Positions 32,420 to 41,557 of a stretch of DNA of 64,000 bases are shown piece after piece (positions within the stretch are counted from its first letter, which is position 1; each line of letters opens with the position of its first letter). The notes under the pieces are model-generated. The model saw nothing but the letters and a program-made list of their open reading frames with translations, searched no databases and was not told the DNA's origin. Made by a program: the position numbers and the translations under genes. Source of the DNA: JAVBQO01 sp031548885 (GTDB lineage: Bacteria; Patescibacteriota; Saccharimonadia; Saccharimonadales; Saccharimonadaceae); the NCBI GenBank assembly GCA_031548885.1, contig JAVBQO010000006.1, positions 1 to 64,000 on the forward strand. The letters run 5' to 3'.

Positions 32420-34000
32420 GTGCAAACAAATAAAAAATATATATTCGTAACGGGCGGAGTATTGTCGGGCGTCGGGAAAGGCATCACTGCTGCATCCATC
32501 GGCGCTCTTTTGAAATCGCGCGGCCGAGACGTGTCGATCCAAAAATGTGATCCGTATCTGAACGTCGACGCGGGCATGCTAAATCCGGACGAGCACGGCG
32601 AATGTTTTGTGACGATGGACGGCGCGGAAACTGATTTGGATCTGGGCCACTACGAACGGTTTTTGGATATTGAAACGACGCAGGATTCCGCAACGTTATC
32701 CGGCCGATTGTACAGCGAATTGCTAAGCGACGAACGCGCCGGCAAATTCGGCGGCAAAACCGTGCAAATTGTGCCGCACTTTACTGCGAAAATTCAGGAC
32801 GCAATCGCGAAAGCCGCGACCGGCGACGTTCACATCGTCGAAATCGGCGGCACCGTCGGCGACTACGAATCGTTATCGTTCGTCGAAGCGATTCGCGAAA
32901 TGGCTACGAAATTGGGTCGCGAAAATTGTGCGTTCGTCCACGTTGTGTACATTCCGTATCTGGGAACGTCAAAAGAATTGAAAACCAAACCGGCTCAAAA
33001 TGCCGTGCGCGATTTGCGCAGTTTCGGCATCGTGCCGGACATGATTATGGCGCGGGCCGAGCAGCCGATGGACGAGAATTTGTTGGCGAAATTGGCGATG
33101 TTTGGCGGCGTCGAACGGAACGCGGTCGTCGGGTTGCCGAATGCGAAAACGATTTACGATGTGCCGTTGACTCTGGCGGAGGCGGGCGCGGACAAATTTA
33201 TTTGCAAGCGGCTGAGTTTGAACTGCGAAAAATCAGATTTGTCCGTGTGGCGCGAAATTGTCCGCGAAGCCACGACTCAGTATTCGGAAAAAGTCAAAAT
33301 CGGCTTAGTCGCAAAATATTTGGGCAACGTCGACACCTATTATTCTGTCGTCGAAGCATTGCGAACAGCGGCCGCGACGCAAAATCTAGGCATCGAAATC
33401 GTATGGATCGACGCCGAAAAAGCGTCGCACAATGATTTCGCGCACGTCGACGGGATTTTGGTGCCGGGCGGATTCGGTTCGCGCGGTGTCGACGGAAAAA
33501 TCGCGGCGGCGGATTTTGCTTTGCGAAATAACATTCCGTATCTGGGGATTTGCCTCGGTTTGCAAGTCGCCGTCATCGCGGCGGCCCGAAACGGCGGCAT
33601 CGTAGACGCGACGTCGCTGGAATTCGACGCGGCTGCGAAAAATCCGGTCGTGTATTTGATGAACGACCAAAACGGCAAAGTTAACACCGGCGGCACGATG
33701 CGACTCGGGAATTATCCGGCGAAACTTGCGAAAAATTCAAAAATCGCGAAAATCTACGAAAACGACGAAATCATCGAACGCCATCGCCACCGATTCGAAG
33801 TCAATCGCGACTACGAAAAAGAAATTAACGACGGCGGACTGGTCATTTCCGGAACTTCGCCGGACGGGAAATTGGTGGAATTTGTCGAATCCCCAGATGC
33901 GAAATTTTTCGTCGCCACGCAGGCGCATCCGGAATTTCGCAGCCGGCCGAATCGGGCGCATCCACTTTTCGCGAAATTTATTGCGGCGGCAAAGCGCTAA
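32420..34000 (+). CDS. pyrG: CTP synthase
   Basis: 526 aa. Converts UTP to CTP with ATP and glutamine. The synthetase domain starts with 'VTGGVLSGVGKG' (P-loop) and contains 'KCDPYLNVDAGMLNPDEHGE'. The glutaminase domain has the nucleophile Cys in GICLGLQ and the His-Glu pair in AHPEF, so it is intact, in contrast to guaA in this window. GTG start with SD GAAGGGGG and -10 TATAAT (32394-32399). Confidence 0.97.
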   Translation: MQTNKKYIFVTGGVLSGVGKGITAASIGALLKSRGRDVSIQKCDPYLNVDAGMLNPDEHGECFVTMDGAETDLDLGHYERFLDIETTQDSATLSGRLYSELLSDERAGKFGGKTVQIVPHFTAKIQDAIAKAATGDVHIVEIGGTVGDYESLSFVEAIREMATKLGRENCAFVHVVYIPYLGTSKELKTKPAQNAVRDLRSFGIVPDMIMARAEQPMDENLLAKLAMFGGVERNAVVGLPNAKTIYDVPLTLAEAGADKFICKRLSLNCEKSDLSVWREIVREATTQYSEKVKIGLVAKYLGNVDTYYSVVEALRTAAATQNLGIEIVWIDAEKASHNDFAHVDGILVPGGFGSRGVDGKIAAADFALRNNIPYLGICLGLQVAVIAAARNGGIVDATSLEFDAAAKNPVVYLMNDQNGKVNTGGTMRLGNYPAKLAKNSKIAKIYENDEIIERHRHRFEVNRDYEKEINDGGLVISGTSPDGKLVEFVESPDAKFFVATQAHPEFRSRPNRAHPLFAKFIAAAKR

Positions 34001-34269
34001 TCGCGATCCCTCAACTGCCCGAATAATTCAAAAGCACGCGATATATTATATCCGTACTTTTGCTCGGCGCGAATTAAATTCCAGCCAAAAACTTTGCGAG
34101 CGGTTTGCTCATCAAAACAAAACGCACTCGGCCGGGCGACGTTTTCTAGGTCTTCGTCAAATATAAAACCAGGCGGCAAGCAAATTCCGTTGTGCATTAC
34201 AGTATCGAGATTGATGTGAGTCCGGTCGCCTATGTTTTTTCGCAGGAATCTATAACCGTCCGCGATCAT
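33997..34269 (-). CDS. Unknown protein, 90 aa (third of an overlapping trio)
   Basis: A soluble protein (MIADGYRFLRKNIGDRTHINLDTVMHNG, 'ICLPPGFIFDEDLENVARPSAFCFDEQTARKVFG'). It starts at ATG 34269, inside the end of the gene at 34250-34462, and its stop overlaps the pyrG stop by four bases. It is the last of three overlapping minus-strand genes that look like one operon. No family recognised; the GCGAAA word is almost absent across the trio. Confidence 0.5.
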   Translation of the reverse strand: MIADGYRFLRKNIGDRTHINLDTVMHNGICLPPGFIFDEDLENVARPSAFCFDEQTARKVFGWNLIRAEQKYGYNISRAFELFGQLRDRD

Positions 34270-34462
34270 CAAATGATGGCCGATACGAATCGCGAATAAC
34301 CAAGATATCGTGATAACGCGGCGAATCCATATCGTTCAATTGATCGCACAGCATACGGCTGATTTGTGCGTAGGCACAGCCTCCAGCGTACAAATCTTCG
34401 CGGGCGATAATGTTTTTCGATGCTTGACTGAGCGCTATTCCGAAGCTAGCTTCATTTTGCAA
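34250..34462 (-). CDS. Unknown small protein, 70 aa (middle of trio)
   Basis: A TTG-initiated frame of 70 codons (QNEASFGIALSQASKNIIAREDL, 'YHDILVIRDSYRPSFDD') overlapping the upstream gene by 28 bases and the downstream one by ~20. No SD is clear, so translation would depend on coupling. It could instead be part of a single frameshifted gene with its neighbours; the three frames together would encode ~350 aa. Confidence 0.4.
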   Translation of the reverse strand: MQNEASFGIALSQASKNIIAREDLYAGGCAYAQISRMLCDQLNDMDSPRYHDILVIRDSYRPSFDDRGRL

Positions 34463-35010
34463 TAGTTTGCGAGCAGTGTCCGTGTGAAAAACGCCATTTC
34501 CTCGTGGGGAGAGGTGTCGGTTAGATCGATTACGTATTTATCGGATGTTGTTGATAAGCTTTCTCGTGCGGGCGGCGTGTCGTTGATCGTATGCAGCAAC
34601 GGAACGTCAAGCTCTGGCGAAAAGGAAGAGACAGCGAATATTCCCAGCATATCTTGTTCGCGAAGTCTCGTACCGTTCGTGACGATTTCACGTGCGTGAT
34701 TAAGATGTGGCGCGTATTCGACGTATGATTTGGCAATATCGAGTGCATCAAAATATGAAAGCGAGCGGGGAGTTTTCAGTACGATAAGTCCAGTTTCTGT
34801 CTGCGATGCTTCTGATACTCCACTGGGGTCGATGCGTCCATCAAATCGAACTAGCGGCATGCCCTCGCCACTGCATAAACGATAGTACCATGATTTAGGA
34901 TCGCATAGACTTTCAATAGCATCGAGTGCGCGACGCGCAACGCCGATGCGGCGGTCATGATGGAATTCGCTACGTCGACGCTGGAGTTCGGCTATGGTGG
35001 AACCTGGCAT
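34435..35010 (-). CDS. Unknown protein, 191 aa (first of trio)
   Basis: A soluble protein (MPGSTIAELQRRRSEFHHDRRIG, 'ALDAIESLCDPKSWYYRLCSGEGMPLVRFDGRIDPSG', 'TETGLIVLKTPRSLSYFDALDIAKSYVEYAP'). No family recognised. A TAGAAT on the minus strand (35022-35017) lies exactly six bases before the ATG, supporting this start and a leaderless mRNA. It is divergent from pyrH, whose -10 is 50 bases away. Confidence 0.55.
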   Translation of the reverse strand: MPGSTIAELQRRRSEFHHDRRIGVARRALDAIESLCDPKSWYYRLCSGEGMPLVRFDGRIDPSGVSEASQTETGLIVLKTPRSLSYFDALDIAKSYVEYAPHLNHAREIVTNGTRLREQDMLGIFAVSSFSPELDVPLLHTINDTPPARESLSTTSDKYVIDLTDTSPHEEMAFFTRTLLANYCKMKLASE

Positions 35011-35072
35011 GGTCGCATTCTACAATATTATCTACAATAAGTAAATGACGCATGAAGTGGTATAATTGATGC

Positions 35073-35774
35073 ATGAAACGAGTCCTACTAAAACTATCTG
35101 GCGAACAATTATCAGGTAACCAAAACAGCGGATTCGACGTCGAACGCGCCAAATGGATTGCCGGCGAAGTTGCGAAAGCCGCCGAGCATTCGCAAGTCGT
35201 CATCATGGTCGGCGGCGGCAATTTTGTGCGCGGCGCAACATTGGCCAACGAAGCGATCGACCGTGTAACGGCGGATTTCGTCGGCATGACGGCGACGCTG
35301 ATGAACGCGGTGGCGTTGGCTGATGTATTCAATCACTCGGGCGTGCCGGCGCGGGCGCTGACGAATATCGTGGCGGATCAAGTCGCCGATCAGTTCACAT
35401 ATCGCCGCGCGTTGTCGCATTTGGCGAAAAACCGCGTCGTGATTGTGGCGGGCGGCGTCGGGCGGCCGTATCTGACGACGGACACGGCGGCGGTCAGTTT
35501 GGCGTTGGAATTGGACTGCGAAATTATTTTGAAAGCCACGAAAGTTGACGGCGTCTACGACGACGATCCGGCGAAAAACCCTTCTGCGAAAAAAATCGCG
35601 AAATTGTCATATAACGAAGCGGTCGAAAATCCGAATATCCGCGTGATGGACAAGGCGGCGCTGGCGCTGGCCGGGGATTTTGCGAAACCGATTTGCGTGT
35701 TTGAATTGTTGCAAAACGACAACATTGCGAAAGCGATTTCTACCACCGATATCGGCACAATTATTTCTGATTAA
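35073..35774 (+). CDS. pyrH: UMP kinase
   Basis: 233 aa. Phosphorylates UMP to UDP, feeding pyrG. It begins KRVLLKLSGEQLSG, with 'VVIMVGGGNFVRGATLA', 'TDTAAVSLALELDCEIILKATKVDGVYDDDP' and 'IRVMDKAALALAGDFAKPICVFEL', all typical of the bacterial amino-acid-kinase-fold enzyme. TATAAT (35061-35066) is six bases from ATG, leaderless. The usual partner frr is not next to it; argS follows instead after 21 bases. Confidence 0.96.
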   Translation: MKRVLLKLSGEQLSGNQNSGFDVERAKWIAGEVAKAAEHSQVVIMVGGGNFVRGATLANEAIDRVTADFVGMTATLMNAVALADVFNHSGVPARALTNIVADQVADQFTYRRALSHLAKNRVVIVAGGVGRPYLTTDTAAVSLALELDCEIILKATKVDGVYDDDPAKNPSAKKIAKLSYNEAVENPNIRVMDKAALALAGDFAKPICVFELLQNDNIAKAISTTDIGTIISD

Positions 35775-35795
35775 CATCTCTGTTATAATATCCAC

Positions 35796-37493
35796 ATGGA
35801 AAAAGTTTCGCAGATTATTCATGTCGCCGTAAAAAACTTGTTCAATGCAAATGCCGAAATAAGTTTGTCGCGCCCCGACGCGAAATTCGGCGATTATGCG
35901 ACGAATGTGGCGATGCAACTCGCGAAAAGTTTGGGGCGAAATCCGCGCGAAATCGCTGGCGAACTTTGTGAACTTTTGCGAAAAAATGATGAGTTTAGCG
36001 AGGTCGAAATTGCCGGGCCGGGATTCATCAATCTGCGGATTTCAGCGCACAAAATCGCGAGTGATTTGGACGAAGCTTTTTCGCAGAATAATTTTGGCGA
36101 AAATAACGACGGCGCGGGCAAAACCGTCGTCGTCGAATATCCGTCGCCAAACATGGCGAAACCGTATTCGGTCGGGCATTTGCGCAGTGGAAATCAAGGC
36201 TGGGCGGCGCGGAATCTGATGCTGGCGACCGGTTGGAACGTGATTACCGACAATCATTTGGGCGATTACGGTGCACCGTTTGGCTATTGGGTTTTGGGTT
36301 TTCGCAAATTTTCTAGCGACGAACAATTGGCGAGTGGCGGGATTTACGAACTGGGGCGCGTGTACGTGGCGATTCGCGCGGAATTGAAATCCGAACAGGA
36401 GCGTGGCGATGACACGCTGGCGAAAGAAGCACAGGATTGGTTGCTGAAATTGGAAAATGGCGATCTGGAGGCGGTCGAACTTAGCGAAAAATTCAACCGC
36501 ATTTCGTTGGAGCATATCCATGAAATTATGGGGCGACTGAGGATTTCGACGGATTACGAATTGGGCGAAAAATTTTACGTTGAACGCGGCAAAAACGAAG
36601 TTGCGAAATTGCTGGAAAGCGGCATTGCGAAACGAAACGAAGACGGTTCGGTCATCGTCGAACTCGATGGTTTCGACACGCCGATTTTGGTGCAAAAATC
36701 CAACGGTGCGGCACTGTATGCGACGACGGATTTGGCGACGATGGTTTACCGCGAACGCGAATGGCACGCCGACCGCGCGATCATCGCGACGGGTGCTGAA
36801 CAAGTTTTCTACTTTCAACAATTGGCCGCATTGGCGAAAAAGATCGGCGTCAAAACTGAGCTAACGCACCTGTGGTTCGGCGTCATCGACCAGCTGAATG
36901 ACGATGGCACGCGCGAAAAAATGTCGTCGCGAAAAGGCGTCGTGTTGATGGAAGAACTATTGAACGTCGCCGAAGCCAAAGCTCGTCAAAACACCAAAGG
37001 CGAAAAAATAACGGATGACGATGTGCGAAAAATCGCGCTCGGCGCGATCAAATTCACCGACTTTTCGCAGGATCGCCGCACCAATATTTTGTTCGATTGG
37101 GATCAGATGTTTAGTTTGACCGGATTTTCCGGACCGTATGTGCAGTACGCGGCGGTGCGTGTGAATAAGATTTTGCGGGATAATGCCGACGTTTCGCAAG
37201 CGGCGGTTGGCGAAAACTACGACTTTGCGAAAGAAAAAGACGTTTTGCTAAAACTGGCCGAATATCCAGAGGTCGTGCGAACCGCTGCAAACCTGTTGGA
37301 GCCGCATCGCGTGGCGCAATATGTCTATGATTTGGCGAAAGTCATGAATCGCTATTACGAGACGACGCCGATCGCAACAGATACGGTTTCGCAAATCGAA
37401 AAATCGGCGCGGCTGGAATTGCTGCGAAAGGTGAGTTACGTTTTCGCGCACGGGTTGCAAATTTTGGGAATCGAAGTTCCGGAGAGAATGTAG
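35796..37493 (+). CDS. argS: Arginyl-tRNA synthetase
   Basis: 565 aa class I synthetase. An N-terminal Arg-tRNA-synt additional domain (~1-85) precedes the HIGH-equivalent region 'YPSPNMAKPYSVGHLRS'. The KMSKS region is 'EKMSSRKGVV', and the DALR anticodon domain is at the C-terminus ('FSGPYVQYAAVRVNKILR', ending GIEVPERM). The leaderless promoter TATAAT (35784-35789) is six bases before ATG, even though pyrH is just upstream, so it can be transcribed on its own. Confidence 0.96.
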   Translation: MEKVSQIIHVAVKNLFNANAEISLSRPDAKFGDYATNVAMQLAKSLGRNPREIAGELCELLRKNDEFSEVEIAGPGFINLRISAHKIASDLDEAFSQNNFGENNDGAGKTVVVEYPSPNMAKPYSVGHLRSGNQGWAARNLMLATGWNVITDNHLGDYGAPFGYWVLGFRKFSSDEQLASGGIYELGRVYVAIRAELKSEQERGDDTLAKEAQDWLLKLENGDLEAVELSEKFNRISLEHIHEIMGRLRISTDYELGEKFYVERGKNEVAKLLESGIAKRNEDGSVIVELDGFDTPILVQKSNGAALYATTDLATMVYREREWHADRAIIATGAEQVFYFQQLAALAKKIGVKTELTHLWFGVIDQLNDDGTREKMSSRKGVVLMEELLNVAEAKARQNTKGEKITDDDVRKIALGAIKFTDFSQDRRTNILFDWDQMFSLTGFSGPYVQYAAVRVNKILRDNADVSQAAVGENYDFAKEKDVLLKLAEYPEVVRTAANLLEPHRVAQYVYDLAKVMNRYYETTPIATDTVSQIEKSARLELLRKVSYVFAHGLQILGIEVPERM

Positions 37494-37526
37494 CAAAACT
37501 TTGCGAAAAGCATTATCATAATATAC

Positions 37527-37925
37527 ATGGTAAAGCAACAAATCTCCGACGACGAGTTACGCAAAAAAGTTTCGCCCGAAGCGTTCGATATCCTGCGAAA
37601 CAAATCCACTGAACCGCCGTTTTCCGGCGAATACGACATGGAATTCCGCGACGGCGAATATTTCTGCGCGGCGTGCGGCGCGAAATTGTTCGATTCCTCT
37701 GCGAAATTCGACGCGCATTGCGGTTGGCCGAGCTTTTACGACGCGATTCCGGGCAGCGTTGAATTTCACGATGACGAAACGCACGGTATGTCACGGACAG
37801 AGGTAAACTGTGCGAATTGCGGCTCGCACCTTGGCCATGTTTTCGCGAATGAAGGGTACGACACACCGACCGATCAGCGATATTGTATCAACTCACTTTC
37901 GCTAAAATTCAAGCCAAAATCGTAA
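37527..37925 (+). CDS. msrB: Peptide-methionine (R)-S-oxide reductase
   Basis: 132 aa. Reduces methionine-R-sulfoxide in proteins. Two zinc CxxC pairs (CAACGAKLF and CANCGSHLGHVF), the conserved 'HCGWPSFYDAIPGSVEF', and the catalytic Cys in 'RYCINSLSLKF' are present. Length is normal. The -10 candidate TATCAT/CATAAT (37514-37522) lies four to seven bases before the ATG. Confidence 0.95.
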   Translation: MVKQQISDDELRKKVSPEAFDILRNKSTEPPFSGEYDMEFRDGEYFCAACGAKLFDSSAKFDAHCGWPSFYDAIPGSVEFHDDETHGMSRTEVNCANCGSHLGHVFANEGYDTPTDQRYCINSLSLKFKPKS

Positions 37926-37949
37926 AACATAACGTTGCAAAAACTACAT

Positions 37950-37989
37950 TTGACGTTTGCCAAAAGCCGACGTACACTATATGTAGTGT
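37950..37989 (+). promoter_or_regulatory. Promoter and NrdR box of the ribonucleotide reductase gene
   Basis: TTGACG (37950-37955), a 17-base spacer, TACACT (37973-37978). Overlapping the -10 is the perfect palindrome ACACTATATGTAGTGT (37974-37989), which fits the NrdR consensus acaCwATATwGtgt. NrdR binding should repress when (d)ATP is high. A second, weaker box is not clear. The ~65-nt leader has a GTGATT/AATCAC hairpin, a two-codon ATG-AAA-TAA, and SD GGGGGT before ATG 38052. Confidence 0.75.
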
Positions 37990-38051
37990 TCGTGATTAAA
38001 CTGAATCACACGAGGTAGGAACACAGAAATGAAATAAACGGGGGTATTGTC

Positions 38052-40865
38052 ATGGCGCGAAAAGCGATTGTTAAAGATGGTCTAAAATTTGAGCACGTTT
38101 TTTCGACGCCAGGGGTGCATCCTTATGATGAAGTTGATTGGGAATCGCGCGATGTCGTGATGACGAATTGGCGCGATGGTTCGGTGAATTTCGAGCAAAA
38201 AGGCGTCGAGTTCCCGGAGTTTTGGAGTTTGAACGCTTCGCAAATTGTCACGACGAAATATTTTCGCGGCGAAAAAAACACCCGCGAACGCGAATGGTCG
38301 TTGAAACAATTGATCGACCGCGTGGTCGGCATGTACGTTCGCACCGGCGATCGCGAAGGCTATTTTGCGTCGGCCAAAGACCGCGACGTTTTCGAAAATG
38401 AGTTGACGTGGATGTTGCTACATCAGGTTTTTTCGTTCAATTCGCCGGTCTGGTTCAACGTCGGCGCTGACACCGCACAGCAAATCAGCGCCTGTTTCAT
38501 CCTGTCGGTCGACGACGATATGGATTCGATTTTGGATTGGTACCGCGAAGAAGGCATGATTTTCAAGCGCGGCTCGGGCGCGGGCGTGAACTTGTCGCGA
38601 CTACGTTCATCGAAAGAAACGCTGCGCAGTAGCGGCGGCTACGCGTCGGGACCGGTGTCGTTCATGCGCGGCGCCGACGCATCGGCCGGCACGATCAAAT
38701 CCGGCGGCGCGACCAGGCGTGCGGCGAAAATGGTCGTTTTGGACATCGATCACCCCGACATCGAGGAATTTATTGAAACGAAATCCCGCGAAGAAGAGAA
38801 GATCAAGGCGCTGCGTGCGGCGGGCTTTGACATGGATTTGGATGGCCGCGACGTGTATTCGGTGCAGTACCAAAACGCCAACAACTCCGTCCGCGTGTCA
38901 GACGAATTCATGGACGCAGTTGTCACGGGTGCGCCGTTTGGATTGCGGGCGCGAACATCCGGTGATGTAATTGAAACAACAGACGCTCGCGAATTGTTTC
39001 GCAAAATTTCGCAGGCCGCGTGGGAATGCGCCGACCCCGGAATCCAGTACGACGACACGATCAACGCGTGGCACACGATTCCGAATGATGGCAAAATTAC
39101 GGCGAGCAACCCGTGCAGCGAATACATGTCGATTGATAACTCGTCGTGCAACTTGGCAAGTTTGAATTTGTTGAAGTTTCTGACTGACGACGGCACATTC
39201 GACATCGAAAAATTCCAACGTGCCGTCGATGTGATTTTTACCGCCATGGACATTTCGATTACATTTGGCGATTTCCCAACCGAAAAAATCGGCGACAACA
39301 CGCGAAAATTCCGCCAGTTGGGCATCGGTTACGCGAACCTCGGGGCGCTGTTGATGGCCAGCGGTTTGCCGTATGATTCGGTCGAGGGCCAAGCGGTCGC
39401 GGCGTCGATTACCAGTTTGATGACGGCGGCAGCGTACAGGCGCAGCGCCGAAATGGCCGAAGTTGTCGGCGCGTACGACGGCTACGCGAAAAACGCTCAG
39501 CCGCATACTGATGTGATGCGAAAACACGCCAAAGCTAGTTTGAAACAAACTGATGAAGTGGTCGACATGGAATTGCCGATCAATGCCGACGACATATTTT
39601 TCGCGGCCAATCGCGAATGGGAATCAGGTTTGGAACTGGGCAAAAAATTCGGCTGGCGCAATTCGCAGGCGTCGCTACTGGCGCCGACCGGCACGATTGG
39701 GTTCATGATGGACTGCGACACGACGGGGATCGAACCAGACTTTTCGCTGGTAAAATTCAAGAAGTTGGTTGGCGGCGGTTCGATGCAAATTGTCAACCAA
39801 ACCATCCCGCAGGCGCTCGCGAAATTGGGTTACGACGAAGCAACGGCGGCCGGTATCGTCGAATATATCGCCGAACACGGCAATGTGATCGGTGCGCCGG
39901 ACTTGAAATTGGAACATTACGGCGTGTTTGATTGTGCTGTCGGTGAACGCGCGATCGAACCGATGGGGCACATTCGCATGATGGCGGCGGTTCAGCCGTT
40001 CCTGTCGGGCGCGATTTCAAAAACCGTCAACATGCCGGAAACTGCCACCGTCGAGGAAATCGAAGAAGTCTACATGGAGGGGTGGAAATCGGGCTTGAAA
40101 GCTATCGCGATTTATCGCGACAATTGCAAAGTTGGCCAGCCGCTATCTGACGGCAAAAAGAAAGAAATCGACGCCGACGAAGTTGCGAAAAACGTCGAAA
40201 CTGCTGTGGAGGAGCGCTACGCGGTGCGAAAACGTTTGCCGCGCCAACGCCCTGGCCAGACCGTTTCGTTCACGATTGGCGGCGCTGACGGTTATATCAC
40301 GTCCAGTTCGTATCCGGACAATGGTGTTGGCGAAGTTTTCCTGAAAATTGCGAAACAGGGATCGACATTGGCGGGCATCATGGACGCGTTTTCGATTGCG
40401 ATTTCGGTCGGTCTGCAATACGGTGTGCCGCTGGAAACTTACGTCAAAAAGTTCATTAACATGCGGTTCGACCCGTCAGGCATGACGAACGATCCGGATA
40501 TTCGTTTCGCGCAGTCGCCGCTGGATTACATTTTTCGCCGATTGGCGCTGGATTACTTGCCATTTGACCAACGATCCAGCTACGGAATCTACACCACCGA
40601 AGAACGCACACACGCCATGGAAACCGGCGAATATGAGCCAGTGAATTTGGAAAGTGATCGCGATTTCAGCGACGACAAACCAGTGGAAAAAGTTTCGCAA
40701 CCTGTCGCGAAAACGGCCGACGTGCATTCGACCGCGGAATTGATGGACAAACAGGGCGTCCACGAATCCGACGCGCCGTATTGCATGAATTGCGGTGTGA
40801 AGATGCGACCGGCGGGGTCGTGCCATATTTGTGAATTGTGCGGATCGACGAGCGGTTGTAGCTAG
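38052..40865 (+). CDS. nrdJ: Ribonucleoside-diphosphate reductase, class II (cobalamin) type
   Basis: 937 aa. Makes deoxyribonucleotides. The layout fits the adenosylcobalamin-dependent NrdJ group: 'ISACFILSVDDDMDSILDW', 'FKRGSGAGVNLSRLRS', 'ASNPCSEYMSIDNSSCNLASLNL' (the N-x-C-x-E radical and redox site), 'LAPTGTIGFMMDCDTTGIEPDFSL', and a C-terminal Cys-rich zinc-ribbon tail (CMNCGVKM, CELCGSTSGC). No small subunit gene is nearby, as expected for class II. Regulated by the NrdR box upstream. Confidence 0.92.
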   Translation: MARKAIVKDGLKFEHVFSTPGVHPYDEVDWESRDVVMTNWRDGSVNFEQKGVEFPEFWSLNASQIVTTKYFRGEKNTREREWSLKQLIDRVVGMYVRTGDREGYFASAKDRDVFENELTWMLLHQVFSFNSPVWFNVGADTAQQISACFILSVDDDMDSILDWYREEGMIFKRGSGAGVNLSRLRSSKETLRSSGGYASGPVSFMRGADASAGTIKSGGATRRAAKMVVLDIDHPDIEEFIETKSREEEKIKALRAAGFDMDLDGRDVYSVQYQNANNSVRVSDEFMDAVVTGAPFGLRARTSGDVIETTDARELFRKISQAAWECADPGIQYDDTINAWHTIPNDGKITASNPCSEYMSIDNSSCNLASLNLLKFLTDDGTFDIEKFQRAVDVIFTAMDISITFGDFPTEKIGDNTRKFRQLGIGYANLGALLMASGLPYDSVEGQAVAASITSLMTAAAYRRSAEMAEVVGAYDGYAKNAQPHTDVMRKHAKASLKQTDEVVDMELPINADDIFFAANREWESGLELGKKFGWRNSQASLLAPTGTIGFMMDCDTTGIEPDFSLVKFKKLVGGGSMQIVNQTIPQALAKLGYDEATAAGIVEYIAEHGNVIGAPDLKLEHYGVFDCAVGERAIEPMGHIRMMAAVQPFLSGAISKTVNMPETATVEEIEEVYMEGWKSGLKAIAIYRDNCKVGQPLSDGKKKEIDADEVAKNVETAVEERYAVRKRLPRQRPGQTVSFTIGGADGYITSSSYPDNGVGEVFLKIAKQGSTLAGIMDAFSIAISVGLQYGVPLETYVKKFINMRFDPSGMTNDPDIRFAQSPLDYIFRRLALDYLPFDQRSSYGIYTTEERTHAMETGEYEPVNLESDRDFSDDKPVEKVSQPVAKTADVHSTAELMDKQGVHESDAPYCMNCGVKMRPAGSCHICELCGSTSGCS

Positions 40866-41234
40866 ATGACCGAGACGCTATCGCCGGTTCGTGAAATGAG
40901 CCCGTGCGAACAACAACGCCGGGCTCGTCATGCCGGAATGATGGCGGTATATTACGAAATGTGTGCGGCATGGAAAACGCACGTTGAACAGCAATTTGGC
41001 ATTGATCCGGAAGATTCGCGAACGCAAACTGAACTTCGTGATTACGTTTTGCACAATTTTGAAGGTGGCTTGCCGCGGCCACTTTTCAAAACATTTTTAC
41101 AGGATTTTGGCAGTTTTCAACGAAATCCCGAATATTGGACATCGGATGACATGGACTTGCGAGCAAATCCGTTCGATCCAGAGACGGGGTTGCGGTGGGA
41201 TGGTGCGTTTGGCTGCTGGTGGCGCGATGAATGA
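40866..41234 (+). CDS. Unknown protein, 122 aa
   Basis: ATG directly follows the reductase stop, so translation is probably coupled. A soluble protein with many aromatic residues (MMAVYYEMCAAWKTHVEQQFG, 'PRPLFKTFLQDFGSFQRNPEYW', 'RWDGAFGCWWRDE'). No motif recognised. Position in the nrdJ transcript hints at co-regulation by NrdR, but nothing links it to nucleotide metabolism. Confidence 0.55.
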   Translation: MTETLSPVREMSPCEQQRRARHAGMMAVYYEMCAAWKTHVEQQFGIDPEDSRTQTELRDYVLHNFEGGLPRPLFKTFLQDFGSFQRNPEYWTSDDMDLRANPFDPETGLRWDGAFGCWWRDE

Positions 41235-41290
41235 TAAGTGCTGAATTGCTCAAGTTTTGACCTTTTCGCAATTCGCGTCATAATATGAAC

Positions 41291-41557
41291 ATGAGGATAA
41301 AAGAAACCCGCGAGCCATATCCAATATCAACTAGTCCAGATTCTGCACTGCGCGCCATGGGCGGCGTCGCGTATTTTGCTAGTATAGGGCAGTTGCCAAA
41401 TGGAACGGAAGGTTTTGACGGATATTGTGATCTCGACAATGCTGGCTTGGTTGTGCTGACAATAGGAGACCAAGATATTGCGGGGAACACTGTAAGCAAA
41501 GTAGCGTTTGTTGACAAAGAGACTGGTCGAGAGGAATATGGAATTTATGGCGACTAA
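41291..41557 (+). CDS. Unknown small protein, 88 aa
   Basis: An acidic soluble protein (MRIKETREPYPISTSPDSALR, 'GGVAYFASIGQLPNGTEGFDGYCDLDNAGLVVLTIGDQD'), probably a small beta domain. CATAAT (41279-41284) lies six bases before ATG 41291, so I prefer this to ATG 41285, which overlaps the -10. Its end overlaps the start of orn. No family recognised. Confidence 0.5.
   Translation: MRIKETREPYPISTSPDSALRAMGGVAYFASIGQLPNGTEGFDGYCDLDNAGLVVLTIGDQDIAGNTVSKVAFVDKETGREEYGIYGD

Noticed and set aside
38029..38037. Two-codon upstream ORF (ATG AAA TAA) in the nrdJ leader
   Set aside because: An SD-like AGGTAGGAA precedes it, but such minimal ORFs arise easily by chance and there is no further evidence for translational control.
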